A stretch of 64,000 nucleotides of DNA, taken from the NCBI RefSeq assembly GCF_029238675.1, contig NZ_JAQWFR010000002.1, forward strand, positions 124,001 through 188,000. Reading direction: 5' to 3'. This DNA comes from Oceanicoccus sp. (lineage in GTDB: Bacteria; Pseudomonadota; Gammaproteobacteria; Pseudomonadales; Dasaniaceae). Shown here in pieces: positions 16,501 through 25,627 of the stretch (position 1 is the stretch's first letter; each line of letters starts with the position of its first letter). The translations under genes were made by a program, and so were the position numbers. The notes under the pieces were generated by a model. That model saw only the letters and a list, made by a program, of their open reading frames with translations. It was not told the DNA's origin and did not search any database.

Positions 16501-17200
16501 GGTCGTAAAGGGGCTCTAGTTGGTCGGGGGTGATATTATCAGGGTGGTCGTTTAAAACGATTTTTCCCTGTTGAATACCAATAATCCTGTCGGCAAAAGC
16601 CAATGCTTGTTGGGTGTCATGCAGGGCGATCACACAACTTTGGCTATGTTGTTGGCTATGTTGTTCGCTATGTTGTAACAACGCTGAGATAACCGTGTCG
16701 GCCATGGTTTTATCCAGGCTGGAAGCGGGTTCATCGGCAAGGATAATATCAGCCTGGCTGTAAATGGCTCGGGCAATGGCAACCCTTTGTTGTTGCCCGC
16801 CGGATAGTTGGCTAACGGTTTTATAAAGTTGCTGGTCCAGGTTAAAGCTGCCTAACAGCTTGCTTATCGCTTCAACATGTTTAGGACGTGGCCACAGTAA
16901 ATTGATTAAGTTATAGCTTCGTGAGTGTTGGTCCAGTCGGCCCATATAGATATTGTGAAAGACCGAGAGTTTGTCCACCAGCCCCAACTGCTGTGGCACC
17001 CAGCCAACGCGATGATCCGTGTTGCTGAGATGTTGGTAGATCAGTTTCAGTAAGGTTGATTTACCCGCGCCACTTTTCCCCAGCAAGGCAATGCGCTCTC
17101 CTTGATGAAGCTCCAATGTGACCTCATCTAACACCCGTTGCTGCTGATAAAAAACTTCAGCATTTTCAAGGCGGAGTAAAGGTTGTGGCGAGGGGGTCAT
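16493..17200 (-). CDS. ABC transporter ATP-binding protein, PhnC-like
   Basis: This 235-residue ATPase has Walker A GKSGAGKST (41-49), the Q-loop in WVPQQLGL, signature LSGGQQQR, Walker B IILADEP and the switch His in ALHDTQQA. It is most like PhnC of phosphonate-type importers. Near residues 178-188 it contains a HS(E/Q)QHSQQHSQ insertion, coded by a 12-bp unit repeated three times around 16640-16676. That may be a recent microrepeat expansion in a surface loop. It lies 3 bp from the binding-protein gene. Confidence 0.87.
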   Translation of the reverse strand: MTPSPQPLLRLENAEVFYQQQRVLDEVTLELHQGERIALLGKSGAGKSTLLKLIYQHLSNTDHRVGWVPQQLGLVDKLSVFHNIYMGRLDQHSRSYNLINLLWPRPKHVEAISKLLGSFNLDQQLYKTVSQLSGGQQQRVAIARAIYSQADIILADEPASSLDKTMADTVISALLQHSEQHSQQHSQSCVIALHDTQQALAFADRIIGIQQGKIVLNDHPDNITPDQLEPLYDHD

Positions 17201-17203
17201 TGC

Positions 17204-18058
17204 TTAGTCCAGCAAGCCAATGGCGCGGGCGGTATCTTCAATAGCTTGATAATCCTTATTGCTGGCCGGCACAAAAGCTTTTCTGGGGAAGGCGTTAAGT
17301 AATTCCGGGTTTTTCATATCGAGCAGGGCTTGTTTTACTTTTTGTTTAAAGCCTTCTCCCCATCGTTTGTCTACATCGCCCCTGACAGTCCACTGATAAT
17401 CAGGATAATGGGGTGTAGTCCATATAATACTGACTTTATCCAAATCGACTTTCCCTGCGGCTAATTCTTTTAACCAGACCTGGTAATTTAATGCCCCCAA
17501 CTGATAGCTACCACTTTGTACCAACGCAATAGTGCGTGAATGGTTGCCAGAAAACCCGACCCGGCTAAACAGTTGCTCAGGGCTTTGTTGAAATTGCTGT
17601 TGTAAATAATACTCCGGCATCAGGCGTCCCGATGTTGAGCTTTTAGAGCCAAAGGTAAAGGTCATGCCTTTAATGTTTTCGCTAAGCTGTGCACCGTTAA
17701 TAAGCCCAGTGCTGTGGTGGGCTATAAAATAACTTTTAAATTCGGGGTCTTCGGCCCCTTGGGCAATGGCTGCTGATCCCGGCGTTAGGCGTCGGGCTTG
17801 TACGCCGGTTAAACCACCAAACCAGGCCAGTTGTACCTGGTCATTGCGAAAGGCGCTAACGGCGGCGGCATAAGATTTTACCGGAACATATTTTACTGCT
17901 ACGCCCAGTTGTTGTTCCAGATAGTCGGCTACTTTAGAAAAGCGGGCGTTTAACCGGGTTTCATCGGCATCGGGGATCGCGGTAAAGACAAAAGTCTCGG
18001 CGGCGGCAGTGCTGCAGAGTAATAAGGTCAGTAAGGTTTTCGATAGTTTGCTAATCAT
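17204..18058 (-). CDS. periplasmic binding protein, PhnD-like; putative selenium oxyanion-binding protein
   Basis: The product is 284 residues from ATG 18058, which overlaps the selD TGA stop as ATGA, so translation is coupled. An upstream in-frame extension would lie inside selD and is rejected. The signal peptide MISKLSKTLLTLLLCSTAAA is cleaved before ETFVFTAIPD. The body is PhnD-like (AVSAFRNDQVQLAWFGGLTGVQAR, FGSKSSTSGRLMPEYYL). The second segment lines the ligand pocket in phosphonate-binding proteins. Linkage to selD matches the binding-protein group annotated as putative selenate ABC transporter. Substrate inferred, not shown. Confidence 0.83.
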   Translation of the reverse strand: MISKLSKTLLTLLLCSTAAAETFVFTAIPDADETRLNARFSKVADYLEQQLGVAVKYVPVKSYAAAVSAFRNDQVQLAWFGGLTGVQARRLTPGSAAIAQGAEDPEFKSYFIAHHSTGLINGAQLSENIKGMTFTFGSKSSTSGRLMPEYYLQQQFQQSPEQLFSRVGFSGNHSRTIALVQSGSYQLGALNYQVWLKELAAGKVDLDKVSIIWTTPHYPDYQWTVRGDVDKRWGEGFKQKVKQALLDMKNPELLNAFPRKAFVPASNKDYQAIEDTARAIGLLD

Positions 18059-20289
18059 AATTTCTCTACAGTTTGTAAGGTAATATGGTTGCGGTTGTCG
18101 ATGTGGCCAATAATGGCAGCATGGGGACAATCACTGTGTTGTAGTGCTTTCAGGCAGTCGTCAGCTCTGTCGGCATCAATCGCCGCTAATAAACCGCCTG
18201 CAGTTTGTGGATCAAACAGCAGTGGAAAAAAGCTATGGGTTTTAAAGTCATCAGCATTGCTTAGCCCTTGCTGCGCTTTGGCATTATCCGGGTGCAGTGA
18301 GCTTAACCAGCCATTGCCCGCGCATTCGGCGGCGCCATTTAACACGGGTAATTGATCAAGTTCAAGGCTGGCACCGCAGTCTGTGGGTTTTAGCATTTCT
18401 AATAAATGGCCCAGCAAACCAAAGCCGGTAATATCAGTACAGGCGGTGGCACCATGGTGGTAAATAATCTCTGCCGCGTTTTTATTGCTGATGAGCATTT
18501 GCGCAATAGCTTGATCTATCCAGCGGCCCTGTGCCTGTCCCTGCATATTGGCGGCCAGCAAGGTGCCAGTGCCTAATGGCTTGGTGAGTATTAGCGCCTG
18601 GCCTTGCTGGAGATTACCTTTGGTCAGTAGTTGCCCTTTATCAGCCACACCATTTACCGATAGGCCAAAACCCAGTTCAGCGCCTTCACTACTATGCCCA
18701 CCGATTAAAGCCGTGTTCTGTTCGTTAAGACTGTCTACCGCGCCACTCATCATTTGCAACAAAGTATCTTCCGTCAACGTTTCGCTGGCATAAGGAATGG
18801 TTGCTATCGCGAGGGCAGAGTGGGGTGTTGCACCCATGGCGTAAATATCACTGAGGCAATGGTTGGTGGCAATACGTCCAAGCAAGTAAGGGTCATCAAT
18901 AAAGGCGCGAAAATAATCAACGGTTTGCAACCATTGTTTATTAGCCGGTGGTGTAATAACAGCGGCATCATCGGGAGCATTAAGGCCAATGGGGGTGTCA
19001 GGGTTATCGGTAATATTCAGTTGTGCCATCACGCGATTAAGAATTTGATGACCCACCTTGGCGCCGCAACCACCGCAACGCATGGCGACTTCATCTGCTG
19101 GCATTTTGGTGGTTTTAGTTGTATTGGGCAGCTGTTGGTACTGGGCCATAAAGGCTCGATCAATACGATCTTTCCAGCGCCATAACCATTGCCCTGAAAC
19201 GCTCAATGGCCCTCTTGAGGCAATCGCCTGTTTATCCCCGGTCATTAATAAACTGAGAAATTGCCGCTGCGGTCGATAGGGTAATAGTGCCTGTCCCATA
19301 ATAGCCCGGCGCAGGTTGTTGCTTAAATGTTTGCCGGCACGCACGGCATAGACACCACTTTTAGCCAGGGGCTGCTGGCTAAAGTCTGCAATATCTCCGG
19401 CAGCAAATACATTGGGGTGTGAGGTGCTTTGCAGGTATGGGTTAACGCTGATAAACCCCTGTGAATCACAGGCCAGCCCCGTTTGTTGTGGCCACTGCGG
19501 GCTGCCGGCATGAATCGCCCAAATGATTTCGTCGGCCTTGCTGTTCTGGGCGTTATTAAAATTAAGCTGGTATTGCTTGTCGATTTTTTCAGCACTGGCT
19601 ACTGTGTGCTGAACTTTCAGGGTGATGCCTCGCTGCTGCAGTAGCGCTGTCATTTTTTTCCGTGTACGGGGGTTATGGGTTGGCAGTATTTCATTGGTGC
19701 CGCAGTAAAGGGTGAAGTGTGGGCTTTTGCTGCTACCGTTGCGCTGCTGCCATTGGTACTGGCAGGCCAGGGCGACTTCAGCGCTGGCGGCGCCACCGCC
19801 AATAATGGCGACCTTAGATGCTGGCGTTAACTGGGAGGCTGTCTGTTCCCAGCGGGCTAAAAAAACGTCGATGGGTTTAACCGCAATGCCATAATTTTCG
19901 GCACCAGGTATGCTTTGAGTAGCCGGTTGCGAACCAATATTGATGGATAACCAGTCATAGCGAATTGGGCTGCGGTCGTGGCAAAGCACCTGTTGCTGCT
20001 CCAGATCGATATCGCTGACCTGGGATTGGAAGAAGCGAACCTGGGCAAACTGGCATAGCTTGCGCAGATCGATATGGGCTTCATCATACTGGTAGTGGCC
20101 GGCAATCATGCCGGGCATCATGCCGGAGTAGGGGGTATGGCTGTCTTTACTGATAACCGTAACCCGCAGGCCCGGCACAGGGTTCATCCCCAGTTGTTTG
20201 ATCACCGCCAGGTGGCTGTGGCCACCGCCAACCAGTACCAGGTCCTGTACCAGATCAGTAGTGTTAACTTGAGATGTTGTTGAGTCCAT
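18055..20289 (-). CDS. selD: selenide, water dikinase fused to an N-terminal pyridine nucleotide-disulfide oxidoreductase-like domain
   Basis: A 744-residue fusion. Residues 1-390 form an FAD-dependent NDH-2-like flavoprotein (GGGHSH at 21-26, GGGAASAEVALACQ, then AAGDIADF). Residues about 400-744 are SelD, with active-site Cys408 and Lys411 in RCGGCGAKVGHQ and the AIR-synthase-like ATP domain. SelD makes selenophosphate from selenide and ATP. The active site has Cys, not Sec. The flavoprotein domain is thought to help deliver or reduce the selenium source. It heads an operon with an ABC importer, and SelU is close by. No selA, selB or selC is seen, so tRNA selenouridine may be the main product. 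Confidence 0.92.
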   Translation of the reverse strand: MDSTTSQVNTTDLVQDLVLVGGGHSHLAVIKQLGMNPVPGLRVTVISKDSHTPYSGMMPGMIAGHYQYDEAHIDLRKLCQFAQVRFFQSQVSDIDLEQQQVLCHDRSPIRYDWLSINIGSQPATQSIPGAENYGIAVKPIDVFLARWEQTASQLTPASKVAIIGGGAASAEVALACQYQWQQRNGSSKSPHFTLYCGTNEILPTHNPRTRKKMTALLQQRGITLKVQHTVASAEKIDKQYQLNFNNAQNSKADEIIWAIHAGSPQWPQQTGLACDSQGFISVNPYLQSTSHPNVFAAGDIADFSQQPLAKSGVYAVRAGKHLSNNLRRAIMGQALLPYRPQRQFLSLLMTGDKQAIASRGPLSVSGQWLWRWKDRIDRAFMAQYQQLPNTTKTTKMPADEVAMRCGGCGAKVGHQILNRVMAQLNITDNPDTPIGLNAPDDAAVITPPANKQWLQTVDYFRAFIDDPYLLGRIATNHCLSDIYAMGATPHSALAIATIPYASETLTEDTLLQMMSGAVDSLNEQNTALIGGHSSEGAELGFGLSVNGVADKGQLLTKGNLQQGQALILTKPLGTGTLLAANMQGQAQGRWIDQAIAQMLISNKNAAEIIYHHGATACTDITGFGLLGHLLEMLKPTDCGASLELDQLPVLNGAAECAGNGWLSSLHPDNAKAQQGLSNADDFKTHSFFPLLFDPQTAGGLLAAIDADRADDCLKALQHSDCPHAAIIGHIDNRNHITLQTVEKL

Positions 20290-20498
20290 ATACCCTTTAA
20301 AGCTTATTCAGTAAAAAGCTTGTTATTCAGGGGCTTAGCTTAACAGGCTGTAGCCAAATGACACAATTGGTACCTACGGTTGGTGCATGGGGTGATACCT
20401 CATGGTCATCATTCGCAGGTAAAATGCTTGTTATTCTGGTTATTGCTATAATTCACGGCTCACGAGCTAACAATATTAAGAAATGCTGGAGTTTGATT

Positions 20499-22124
20499 AT
20501 GATCGGTCAGATGATGAATTCGCCTTTAACTATTACGTCATTAATGGCGTTTGGCGAGAAGGTCTATGCCAATTCTGAAATAGTGTCGGTAACAGCGGAT
20601 AACCCCTTATTTCGCTACACCTTTGCGGATGCCTTTAAACGTACCCGCCAGCTGGCCAATGCTCTGAACACCCTGGGAGCCAAGCCCGGCGATTGCATTG
20701 GCACCCTGGCCTGGAATGACCACCGTCATTTTGAATTGTATTATGGCGTGAGCTGTTCCGGCATGATTTGCCACACCATGAACCCCCGCCTTTTCCCCGA
20801 GCAAATTGACTACATCATTAACCACGCCGAAGACCAATTTATATTTACAGATATTCTCTTTTTACCGCTGCTTGAGAGCTTAAAAGATCGCTTGAGCACG
20901 GTTAAGGGCATTATCGTACTGACCGACGAGGCCCATATGCCAGACACATCGCTGGAAGATGTGTACTGCTATGAGACGCTTTTAGCCGCCGAGACCGATG
21001 CCTTTAGCTGGCCAGAAATTAATGAATTAGATGCTTCCAGCCTGTGTTATACCTCGGGTACTACTGGTAATCCGAAGGGAGTTCTATACAATCACCGCTC
21101 CACCGTATTGCATGCTTTAACGGGTAACCAGCCGAGCGTTATGGGGCTTGGAGAAAACGATGCCGTGTTGCCCATTGTGCCTATGTTTCATGTCAATGCA
21201 TGGGGCATTCCTTACGGTAGTGTTATCACCGGATCAAAGATGGTTTTCCCCGGCCCCAAGATGGCCGATGGCGAAGCACTAACCACACTGATCAATGAAG
21301 AAAACGTCACCTACTCGGCAGGTGTGCCAACCATATGGTTGGCTTTACTCGACTACCTTAAGCAGTCGGGTAAATCCATAGAGCCACTGAAGCGAGTGAC
21401 GGTAGGTGGTGCCGCTTGCCCACTATCCATCATGGAAGATTTTGATAAGTACGGCGTTTACACTCATGTTGGTTGGGGTATGACCGAAATGAGCCCGCTG
21501 GGTAGCTACAATGGCGAGCTGGACCGCGAAGCATTAGGTGAAGAAGAATTTGCCCGTTTAAGAGTCAAAGCGGGGCGCTGTATCTACGGCGTAGAAATGA
21601 AAATTACGGATGAAGACAATAATGAACAGCCCTGGGATGGTGAAGCTTTTGGTTCATTAAAAGTACGCGGCCCCTGGATTTGCGATAGCTACTTCAAAAT
21701 GAAAGATAGCGATTCCCATGATGCCGATGGTTGGTTTGATACTGGTGATGTTGCCACCATTGACCCTACCGGGATGATGCAAATTACTGACCGCAGCAAA
21801 GATGTTATTAAGTCCGGTGGTGAGTGGATCAGTTCCATCGATCTGGAAAATACCGCTGTTAATCATCCCTCTGTGGTTGAGGCAGCAGTCATTGGTTTAT
21901 ACCACGAGAAGTGGACCGAGCGTCCTTTATTGTTAGTGACTAAACAGCCCGGTGCCGAGTTAAGCAGAGAAGAGATGCTGGCCTGGTTTAAAGGTAAGGT
22001 AGCCACCTGGTGGATACCAGACGATTGTTTATTTGTTGAAGAGCTGCCCCATACCGCTACCGGCAAGCTCAGTAAAAAAGATTTACGTGAGCAATATAAA
22101 GATTACCGATTCCCCACTACTTAA
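20499..22124 (+). CDS. AMP-forming acyl-CoA ligase (AlkK/DmdB-like)
   Basis: A 541-residue ANL-superfamily enzyme from ATG 20499, preceded by TGGAG at 20487-20491. The open frame extends upstream to 20358 but the extra 47 codons look non-coding. Motifs are the AMP-binding loop [15 protein letters not shown], the GWGMTEMSP segment, the hinge [15 protein letters not shown] and the C-terminal catalytic Lys region [12 protein letters not shown]. It activates a carboxylic acid to its CoA thioester. Medium-chain fatty acid ligases and the methylmercaptopropionate ligase DmdB share this architecture. The next gene is DmdC-like, so a paired pathway is likely, but the substrate is open. Confidence 0.85.
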   Translation: MIGQMMNSPLTITSLMAFGEKVYANSEIVSVTADNPLFRYTFADAFKRTRQLANALNTLGAKPGDCIGTLAWNDHRHFELYYGVSCSGMICHTMNPRLFPEQIDYIINHAEDQFIFTDILFLPLLESLKDRLSTVKGIIVLTDEAHMPDTSLEDVYCYETLLAAETDAFSWPEINELDASSLCYTSGTTGNPKGVLYNHRSTVLHALTGNQPSVMGLGENDAVLPIVPMFHVNAWGIPYGSVITGSKMVFPGPKMADGEALTTLINEENVTYSAGVPTIWLALLDYLKQSGKSIEPLKRVTVGGAACPLSIMEDFDKYGVYTHVGWGMTEMSPLGSYNGELDREALGEEEFARLRVKAGRCIYGVEMKITDEDNNEQPWDGEAFGSLKVRGPWICDSYFKMKDSDSHDADGWFDTGDVATIDPTGMMQITDRSKDVIKSGGEWISSIDLENTAVNHPSVVEAAVIGLYHEKWTERPLLLVTKQPGAELSREEMLAWFKGKVATWWIPDDCLFVEELPHTATGKLSKKDLREQYKDYRFPTT

Positions 22125-22192
22125 GTTGGAGTTGGCGTTAAAACTAAAATTTAAAACATTGAACCTGAAACACCGTTTGGAGAAGTATAGCT

Positions 22193-23968
22193 ATGTCTGA
22201 TTACGTTGCACCCATTAAAGAAATGAGTTTTGTACTCAATGAGCTGGCGGGCTTATCTGAAGTATGTGAACTACCGCGCTTTGAAGATTCCAGCGCAGAT
22301 GTGGTCGATGCCGTTCTTGAAGAAGCCGGCAAATTTGCCGGCGGTGTGCTGGCACCTTTAAATACCGTTGGCGATAACAATGGCGCCCGATGTGTTGATA
22401 ATGCGGTACAGGAAACCGAAGGTTTTGCCGGTGCCTACCAACAGTTTGTTGAAGGTGGCTGGGTGGCCTTGCCCTGTAACCCCGAGTTTGGCGGCATGGG
22501 CTTACCGGAAAGTGTCGGTATGGCCAGTATGGAAATGTGGAATGCGGCCAATATGGGCTTTAGCCTGTGTCCGCTTCTTGGACAGGGTGCGATTGGAGCT
22601 ATCGAAGCTCACGCCAGCGATGCATTAAAAGCGACCTATCTGGAAAAAATGGTTTCTGGTGAATGGACCGGAACCATGAACCTGACTGAACCACAGGCCG
22701 GCTCCGATTTGGCGGTAGTGCGTTCAAAGGCAATCCCCAACGGTGACCACTATCTGGTTAGTGGCACCAAGATTTATATTAGCTGGGGTGACCACCAGAT
22801 GACAGACAATGTGATCCACCTGGTATTGGCCCGTACACCGGATGCCCCGGAAGGGGTTAAAGGTATTTCCCTGTTTATAGTGCCCAAATTTTTAGTCAAT
22901 GAAGACGGCTCTATCGGTGAGCGCAACGACGCTTATGCGGTAGGCGTTGAGCATAAATTAGGCATCCACAGTAGCCCGACCTGTGTAATGAGCTTTGGCG
23001 ATAACGGCGGAGCTGTGGGCTATTTGGTCGGTGAAGAAAATAAAGGCCTGGCCTATATGTTTACCATGATGAACCATGCCCGGTTAAATGTAGGTGTCCA
23101 GGGCGTTGCTATTTCCGATCGCGCTTATCAGCATGCGGTGGTTTATGCTAACGATCGTGTTCAGGGCTTGGCTCCGGGAGACAAAGAGAAAGGTACCATT
23201 ATTCGTCACCCGGATATTCGCCGTATGTTGATGGTGATGCGTTCTATGACGGAAGCTTCCCGTGCAATATGTTATGTGGCTGCTTCAGCCTTTGATATGG
23301 CCCATCATGGTACAGATCAGGAACAGCGCCAATTGGCCAATGCTCGCGGCGAATTATTAACGCCCATTGCCAAGGGGTGGTCCACTGAGATTGCCCAGGA
23401 AGTGACTTCCCTGGGGATACAAATTCACGGCGGTATGGGCTTTGTTGAAGAAACCGGTGCTGCCCAGTATTACCGTGATGCCCGTATTACTACTATCTAT
23501 GAAGGCACTACCGGTATTCAAGCCAATGATTTAATTGGCCGTAAACTGATTCGTGATAAGGGTCAGGAGTTCGCGCGCTTGATTGCCGAAATCCGTGAAA
23601 CGCAGGCGGAAGTAACAGCCAGTGGTGATGACATGGCCGCTATAGCCAAGTCTTTAGCTGAGGGTGCAGACTCTCTGGAGCAGCTAGCCAATTGGGTGGT
23701 TGAGCACCATAGGGACAACCCGCAATTACCTGGCGCAGTTGCGGTTAACTTTATGATGGCTGCGGGTACTGTAATCGGCGGCTGGTTACTGGCCAAAGGT
23801 GCATTAGTCGCCTCAGCTAAGTTGTCAGAAGATGAGAGTTTCTTCGGCGCCAAAATAATTACCGCCAAATTCTATGCCGAACAAATTATGCCAAGGGCAG
23901 CAGCGCACGTAAAAATGGCCGAATCGGGCAGTGCTATGACGATGGCATTAGCAGATGATCAGTTCTAA
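22193..23968 (+). CDS. acyl-CoA dehydrogenase of the large (about 590-residue) DmdC/FadE-like group
   Basis: This 591-residue protein has the acyl-CoA dehydrogenase N-terminal, middle (MNLTEPQAGSDLAVVRSKA) and C-terminal domains, plus the extra C-terminal helical domain of this group. The catalytic base is probably Glu437 in TTIYEGTTGIQAND. It oxidises an acyl-CoA to the enoyl-CoA with FAD. Characterised relatives include 3-methylmercaptopropionyl-CoA dehydrogenase (DmdC), but many members act on fatty acyl-CoAs. It lies 68 bp after the acyl-CoA ligase, with rubredoxin following; electrons normally go to ETF. Confidence 0.88.
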   Translation: MSDYVAPIKEMSFVLNELAGLSEVCELPRFEDSSADVVDAVLEEAGKFAGGVLAPLNTVGDNNGARCVDNAVQETEGFAGAYQQFVEGGWVALPCNPEFGGMGLPESVGMASMEMWNAANMGFSLCPLLGQGAIGAIEAHASDALKATYLEKMVSGEWTGTMNLTEPQAGSDLAVVRSKAIPNGDHYLVSGTKIYISWGDHQMTDNVIHLVLARTPDAPEGVKGISLFIVPKFLVNEDGSIGERNDAYAVGVEHKLGIHSSPTCVMSFGDNGGAVGYLVGEENKGLAYMFTMMNHARLNVGVQGVAISDRAYQHAVVYANDRVQGLAPGDKEKGTIIRHPDIRRMLMVMRSMTEASRAICYVAASAFDMAHHGTDQEQRQLANARGELLTPIAKGWSTEIAQEVTSLGIQIHGGMGFVEETGAAQYYRDARITTIYEGTTGIQANDLIGRKLIRDKGQEFARLIAEIRETQAEVTASGDDMAAIAKSLAEGADSLEQLANWVVEHHRDNPQLPGAVAVNFMMAAGTVIGGWLLAKGALVASAKLSEDESFFGAKIITAKFYAEQIMPRAAAHVKMAESGSAMTMALADDQF

Positions 23969-24000
23969 TTCTAATAATTTAAATCTGGAGTGACTCTGCT

Positions 24001-24174
24001 ATGAGTGATTTTAAAAAGTGGGAGTGTGTGATCTGCGGTTATATCTACGATGAGGCCTTAGGTGCGCCGGATGATGATATTGCTGCGGGTACCAAGTGGG
24101 AGGATGTTCCGGAAGACTGGGAGTGTCCTGACTGTGGTGTTGGTAAGTCGGACTTTGAGATGGTTGAAATCTGA
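24001..24174 (+). CDS. rubredoxin
   Basis: A 57-residue protein with the two iron-binding knuckles C-V-I-C-G-Y (Cys9, Cys12) and C-P-D-C-G (Cys42, Cys45), and the expected DDDIAAGTKWEDVPEDWECP middle. GGAG lies upstream at normal spacing. Rubredoxin is a one-iron electron carrier. In aerobic gammaproteobacteria it serves alkane hydroxylases or oxidative-stress enzymes; no alkB or rubredoxin reductase is nearby. The gene lies 32 bp after the acyl-CoA dehydrogenase and is probably in the same transcript. Confidence 0.93.
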   Translation: MSDFKKWECVICGYIYDEALGAPDDDIAAGTKWEDVPEDWECPDCGVGKSDFEMVEI

Positions 24175-24235
24175 AGTCCCATTGTTAAAACGCCCCGTCC
24201 CGCGAACAAGGTGTACGTTGTATAGCCGCTGCTAA

Positions 24236-24418
24236 TTAGTGGTGATACAAATGTGATTCCAACTCATAAAGCAGGGACCGCAAGTGCTTTAGCTCGCGTT
24301 CCCTAATCTGGCTTAACTCCCGGGTCTTGGTAACTAACAGATCTAATTCATCGGCGGTAATGTGTTGGGTGGCGGCTCGGGCCAGGATTTCCTCAACGTT
24401 GATTTTTTCACTTTGCAT
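24236..24418 (-). CDS. small hypothetical protein, charged helical
   Basis: 60 residues, rich in Glu, Leu and Arg and predicted helical throughout (VEEILARAATQHITADELDLLVTKTRELSQIRERELKHLRSLL). An AAGGGAG ribosome binding site precedes the ATG by about 10 bases, which supports expression. I recognise no family. It is followed by another minus-strand gene group upstream (24558-25470), with a 139-bp gap. Confidence 0.6.
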   Translation of the reverse strand: MQSEKINVEEILARAATQHITADELDLLVTKTRELSQIRERELKHLRSLLYELESHLYHH

Positions 24419-24557
24419 AATGGCTGGCTCCCTTTCTACTGCTTATCTTTAAGTGTAGAAGCTTTGGAGAGAGCCGTGTTAGTAATAACTCGGGTTATTA
24501 GATTGTTGGGCTATTACTACTGGGTGGGGTGAGTAGCTCTATTGCATATAGAGGCGG

Positions 24558-25076
24558 CTAGCTGCCAGACTTTTGATCGTAGCGCTGGCTGAGCACATCG
24601 TAGAACTGCTCGCGCATCTGGGAGACTTCCGTTTTTAGTTGTCTGGCATCGTCTACCTTGTTGTAACGCCCAGGGTACACTTGCTTGCGAAATTGAGCCA
24701 TCTTGGCGGTATAGAGCTTCATCGCCTTCTCCAGCTTTTGCTCGCCCAGCAATAACAGCTTGGACTCTGCAATAGAAATCTCCTCATACACCGCAACCAG
24801 TTCTTCACTGAGACTCTCTAGTTCACGCTCTTGTTTGGCGGACATGCGCTCGACCTTAGGGCCAATCTCCGCAACCAGTGAGGCGTACTTACTAAACACA
24901 TGGCTGACCTTACCCACATGCTGCGCCACCTGTTCCAGTAGCCCAATACGACGTATGGACATCGCCTGTTGCTGCTGTTGCAGTTTATCCTTCAGGGTAT
25001 AAAACACCGCCGCGGCGCCAAAAATGCTACCGAGAATAAAAATAATACTAGTGCCAATAATGTCGAAGTTATCCAT
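24558..25076 (-). CDS. hypothetical membrane-anchored coiled-coil protein
   Basis: 172 residues. An N-terminal transmembrane segment (about 7-27, IGTSIIFILGSIFGAAAVFY) is followed by KDKLQQQQQ and a long amphipathic helical region to the end. It resembles a single-pass inner-membrane protein with a cytoplasmic coiled coil, broadly like YhcB or RmuC-type anchors, but I cannot assign a family. It lies downstream of the SUI1 gene, with family A copy 3 between them. Confidence 0.65.
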   Translation of the reverse strand: MDNFDIIGTSIIFILGSIFGAAAVFYTLKDKLQQQQQAMSIRRIGLLEQVAQHVGKVSHVFSKYASLVAEIGPKVERMSAKQERELESLSEELVAVYEEISIAESKLLLLGEQKLEKAMKLYTAKMAQFRKQVYPGRYNKVDDARQLKTEVSQMREQFYDVLSQRYDQKSGS

Positions 25077-25094
25077 ATCTAACCCGTCTGGTAG

Positions 25095-25112
25095 GGTGGA
25101 TTACAATCCACC
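25095..25112. repeat. repeat family A palindrome, copy 3
   Basis: GGTGGATT-AC-AATCCACC is preceded by GTAG. It lies in the 49-bp gap between the SUI1-domain gene and the coiled-coil gene, where it could form an intercistronic hairpin. Confidence 0.75.
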
Positions 25113-25125
25113 ATTGTCTTAAGCC

Positions 25126-25470
25126 TTAACCGCCACTTAATTTGACGGTATAGCCTTTAGCCTGCAAGGTCTGTTCCAGAACTTTTCTCTGGTCCCCCTG
25201 GATTTCTACTACTCCATTTTTGATGGCACCGCCTGTGCTGCAGCGTTGCTTCAATTCTTTGGCCAGCTTTTTCAATTCTGCACCGGCCAGGGGCAGGCCG
25301 GTGATCAATGTCACTCCCTTACCTTTACGGCCTTTGGTTTCAAGTTGCAGCCTGACAATACCGTCTCCAGCAGGAGCCGCTGCCTGCTTTTTACAGTGGC
25401 ATTCGTCGATAGGGTAGCTGCATTCCGGGCAGTGCCTGCCCTGGTCGGTGGAGTAGACCACTCGGTTCAT
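25126..25470 (-). CDS. yciH: SUI1/eIF1-like translation factor YciH
   Basis: 114 residues. The N-terminal zinc-ribbon-like part has paired Cys (CPECSYPIDECHC, residues about 14-26). The SUI1 domain follows, with KGRKGKGVTLITGLP and the C-terminal part GGAIKNGVVEIQGDQRKVLEQTLQAKGY. YciH affects start-codon fidelity in E. coli. Its 5' leader on this strand contains the ACA/ATA-rich triplet repeat at 25495-25545. Confidence 0.9.
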   Translation of the reverse strand: MNRVVYSTDQGRHCPECSYPIDECHCKKQAAAPAGDGIVRLQLETKGRKGKGVTLITGLPLAGAELKKLAKELKQRCSTGGAIKNGVVEIQGDQRKVLEQTLQAKGYTVKLSGG

Positions 25471-25494
25471 ATAGGTGTCCTGTTAGGTGGCTGT

Positions 25495-25545
25495 GTTGTT
25501 GTTATTGTTGTTGTTATTGTTGTTATTGTTGTTGCTATTGGTGTT
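25495..25545. repeat. imperfect GTT/ATT trinucleotide repeat upstream of yciH
   Basis: About 17 consecutive triplets, mostly GTT with ATT every third or fourth, on the plus strand. On the sense strand of yciH this is a (CAA/AAT)-rich, unstructured leader ending about 25 nt before the ATG. It may be a slippage-prone tract affecting yciH translation or spacing. It also lies about 80 bp upstream of the divergent slyX. Confidence 0.75.
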
Positions 25546-25627
25546 GCGCTTTAGTTTTAAGGCCAGCCGATTATAATGGCCCCCAAGGCCCTAACCAAAT
25601 GATTCATCGTCTTTTTATAAGGTATTG

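Noticed and set aside
18055-20289. Selenocysteine codon in selD
   Set aside because: The active-site residue is Cys408 (TGC/TGT) and the terminal TGA overlaps the next start as a normal stop.
20358-20498. Upstream extension of the acyl-CoA ligase
   Set aside because: The TGGAG before ATG 20499 and the family N-terminus [12 protein letters not shown] mark the real start.
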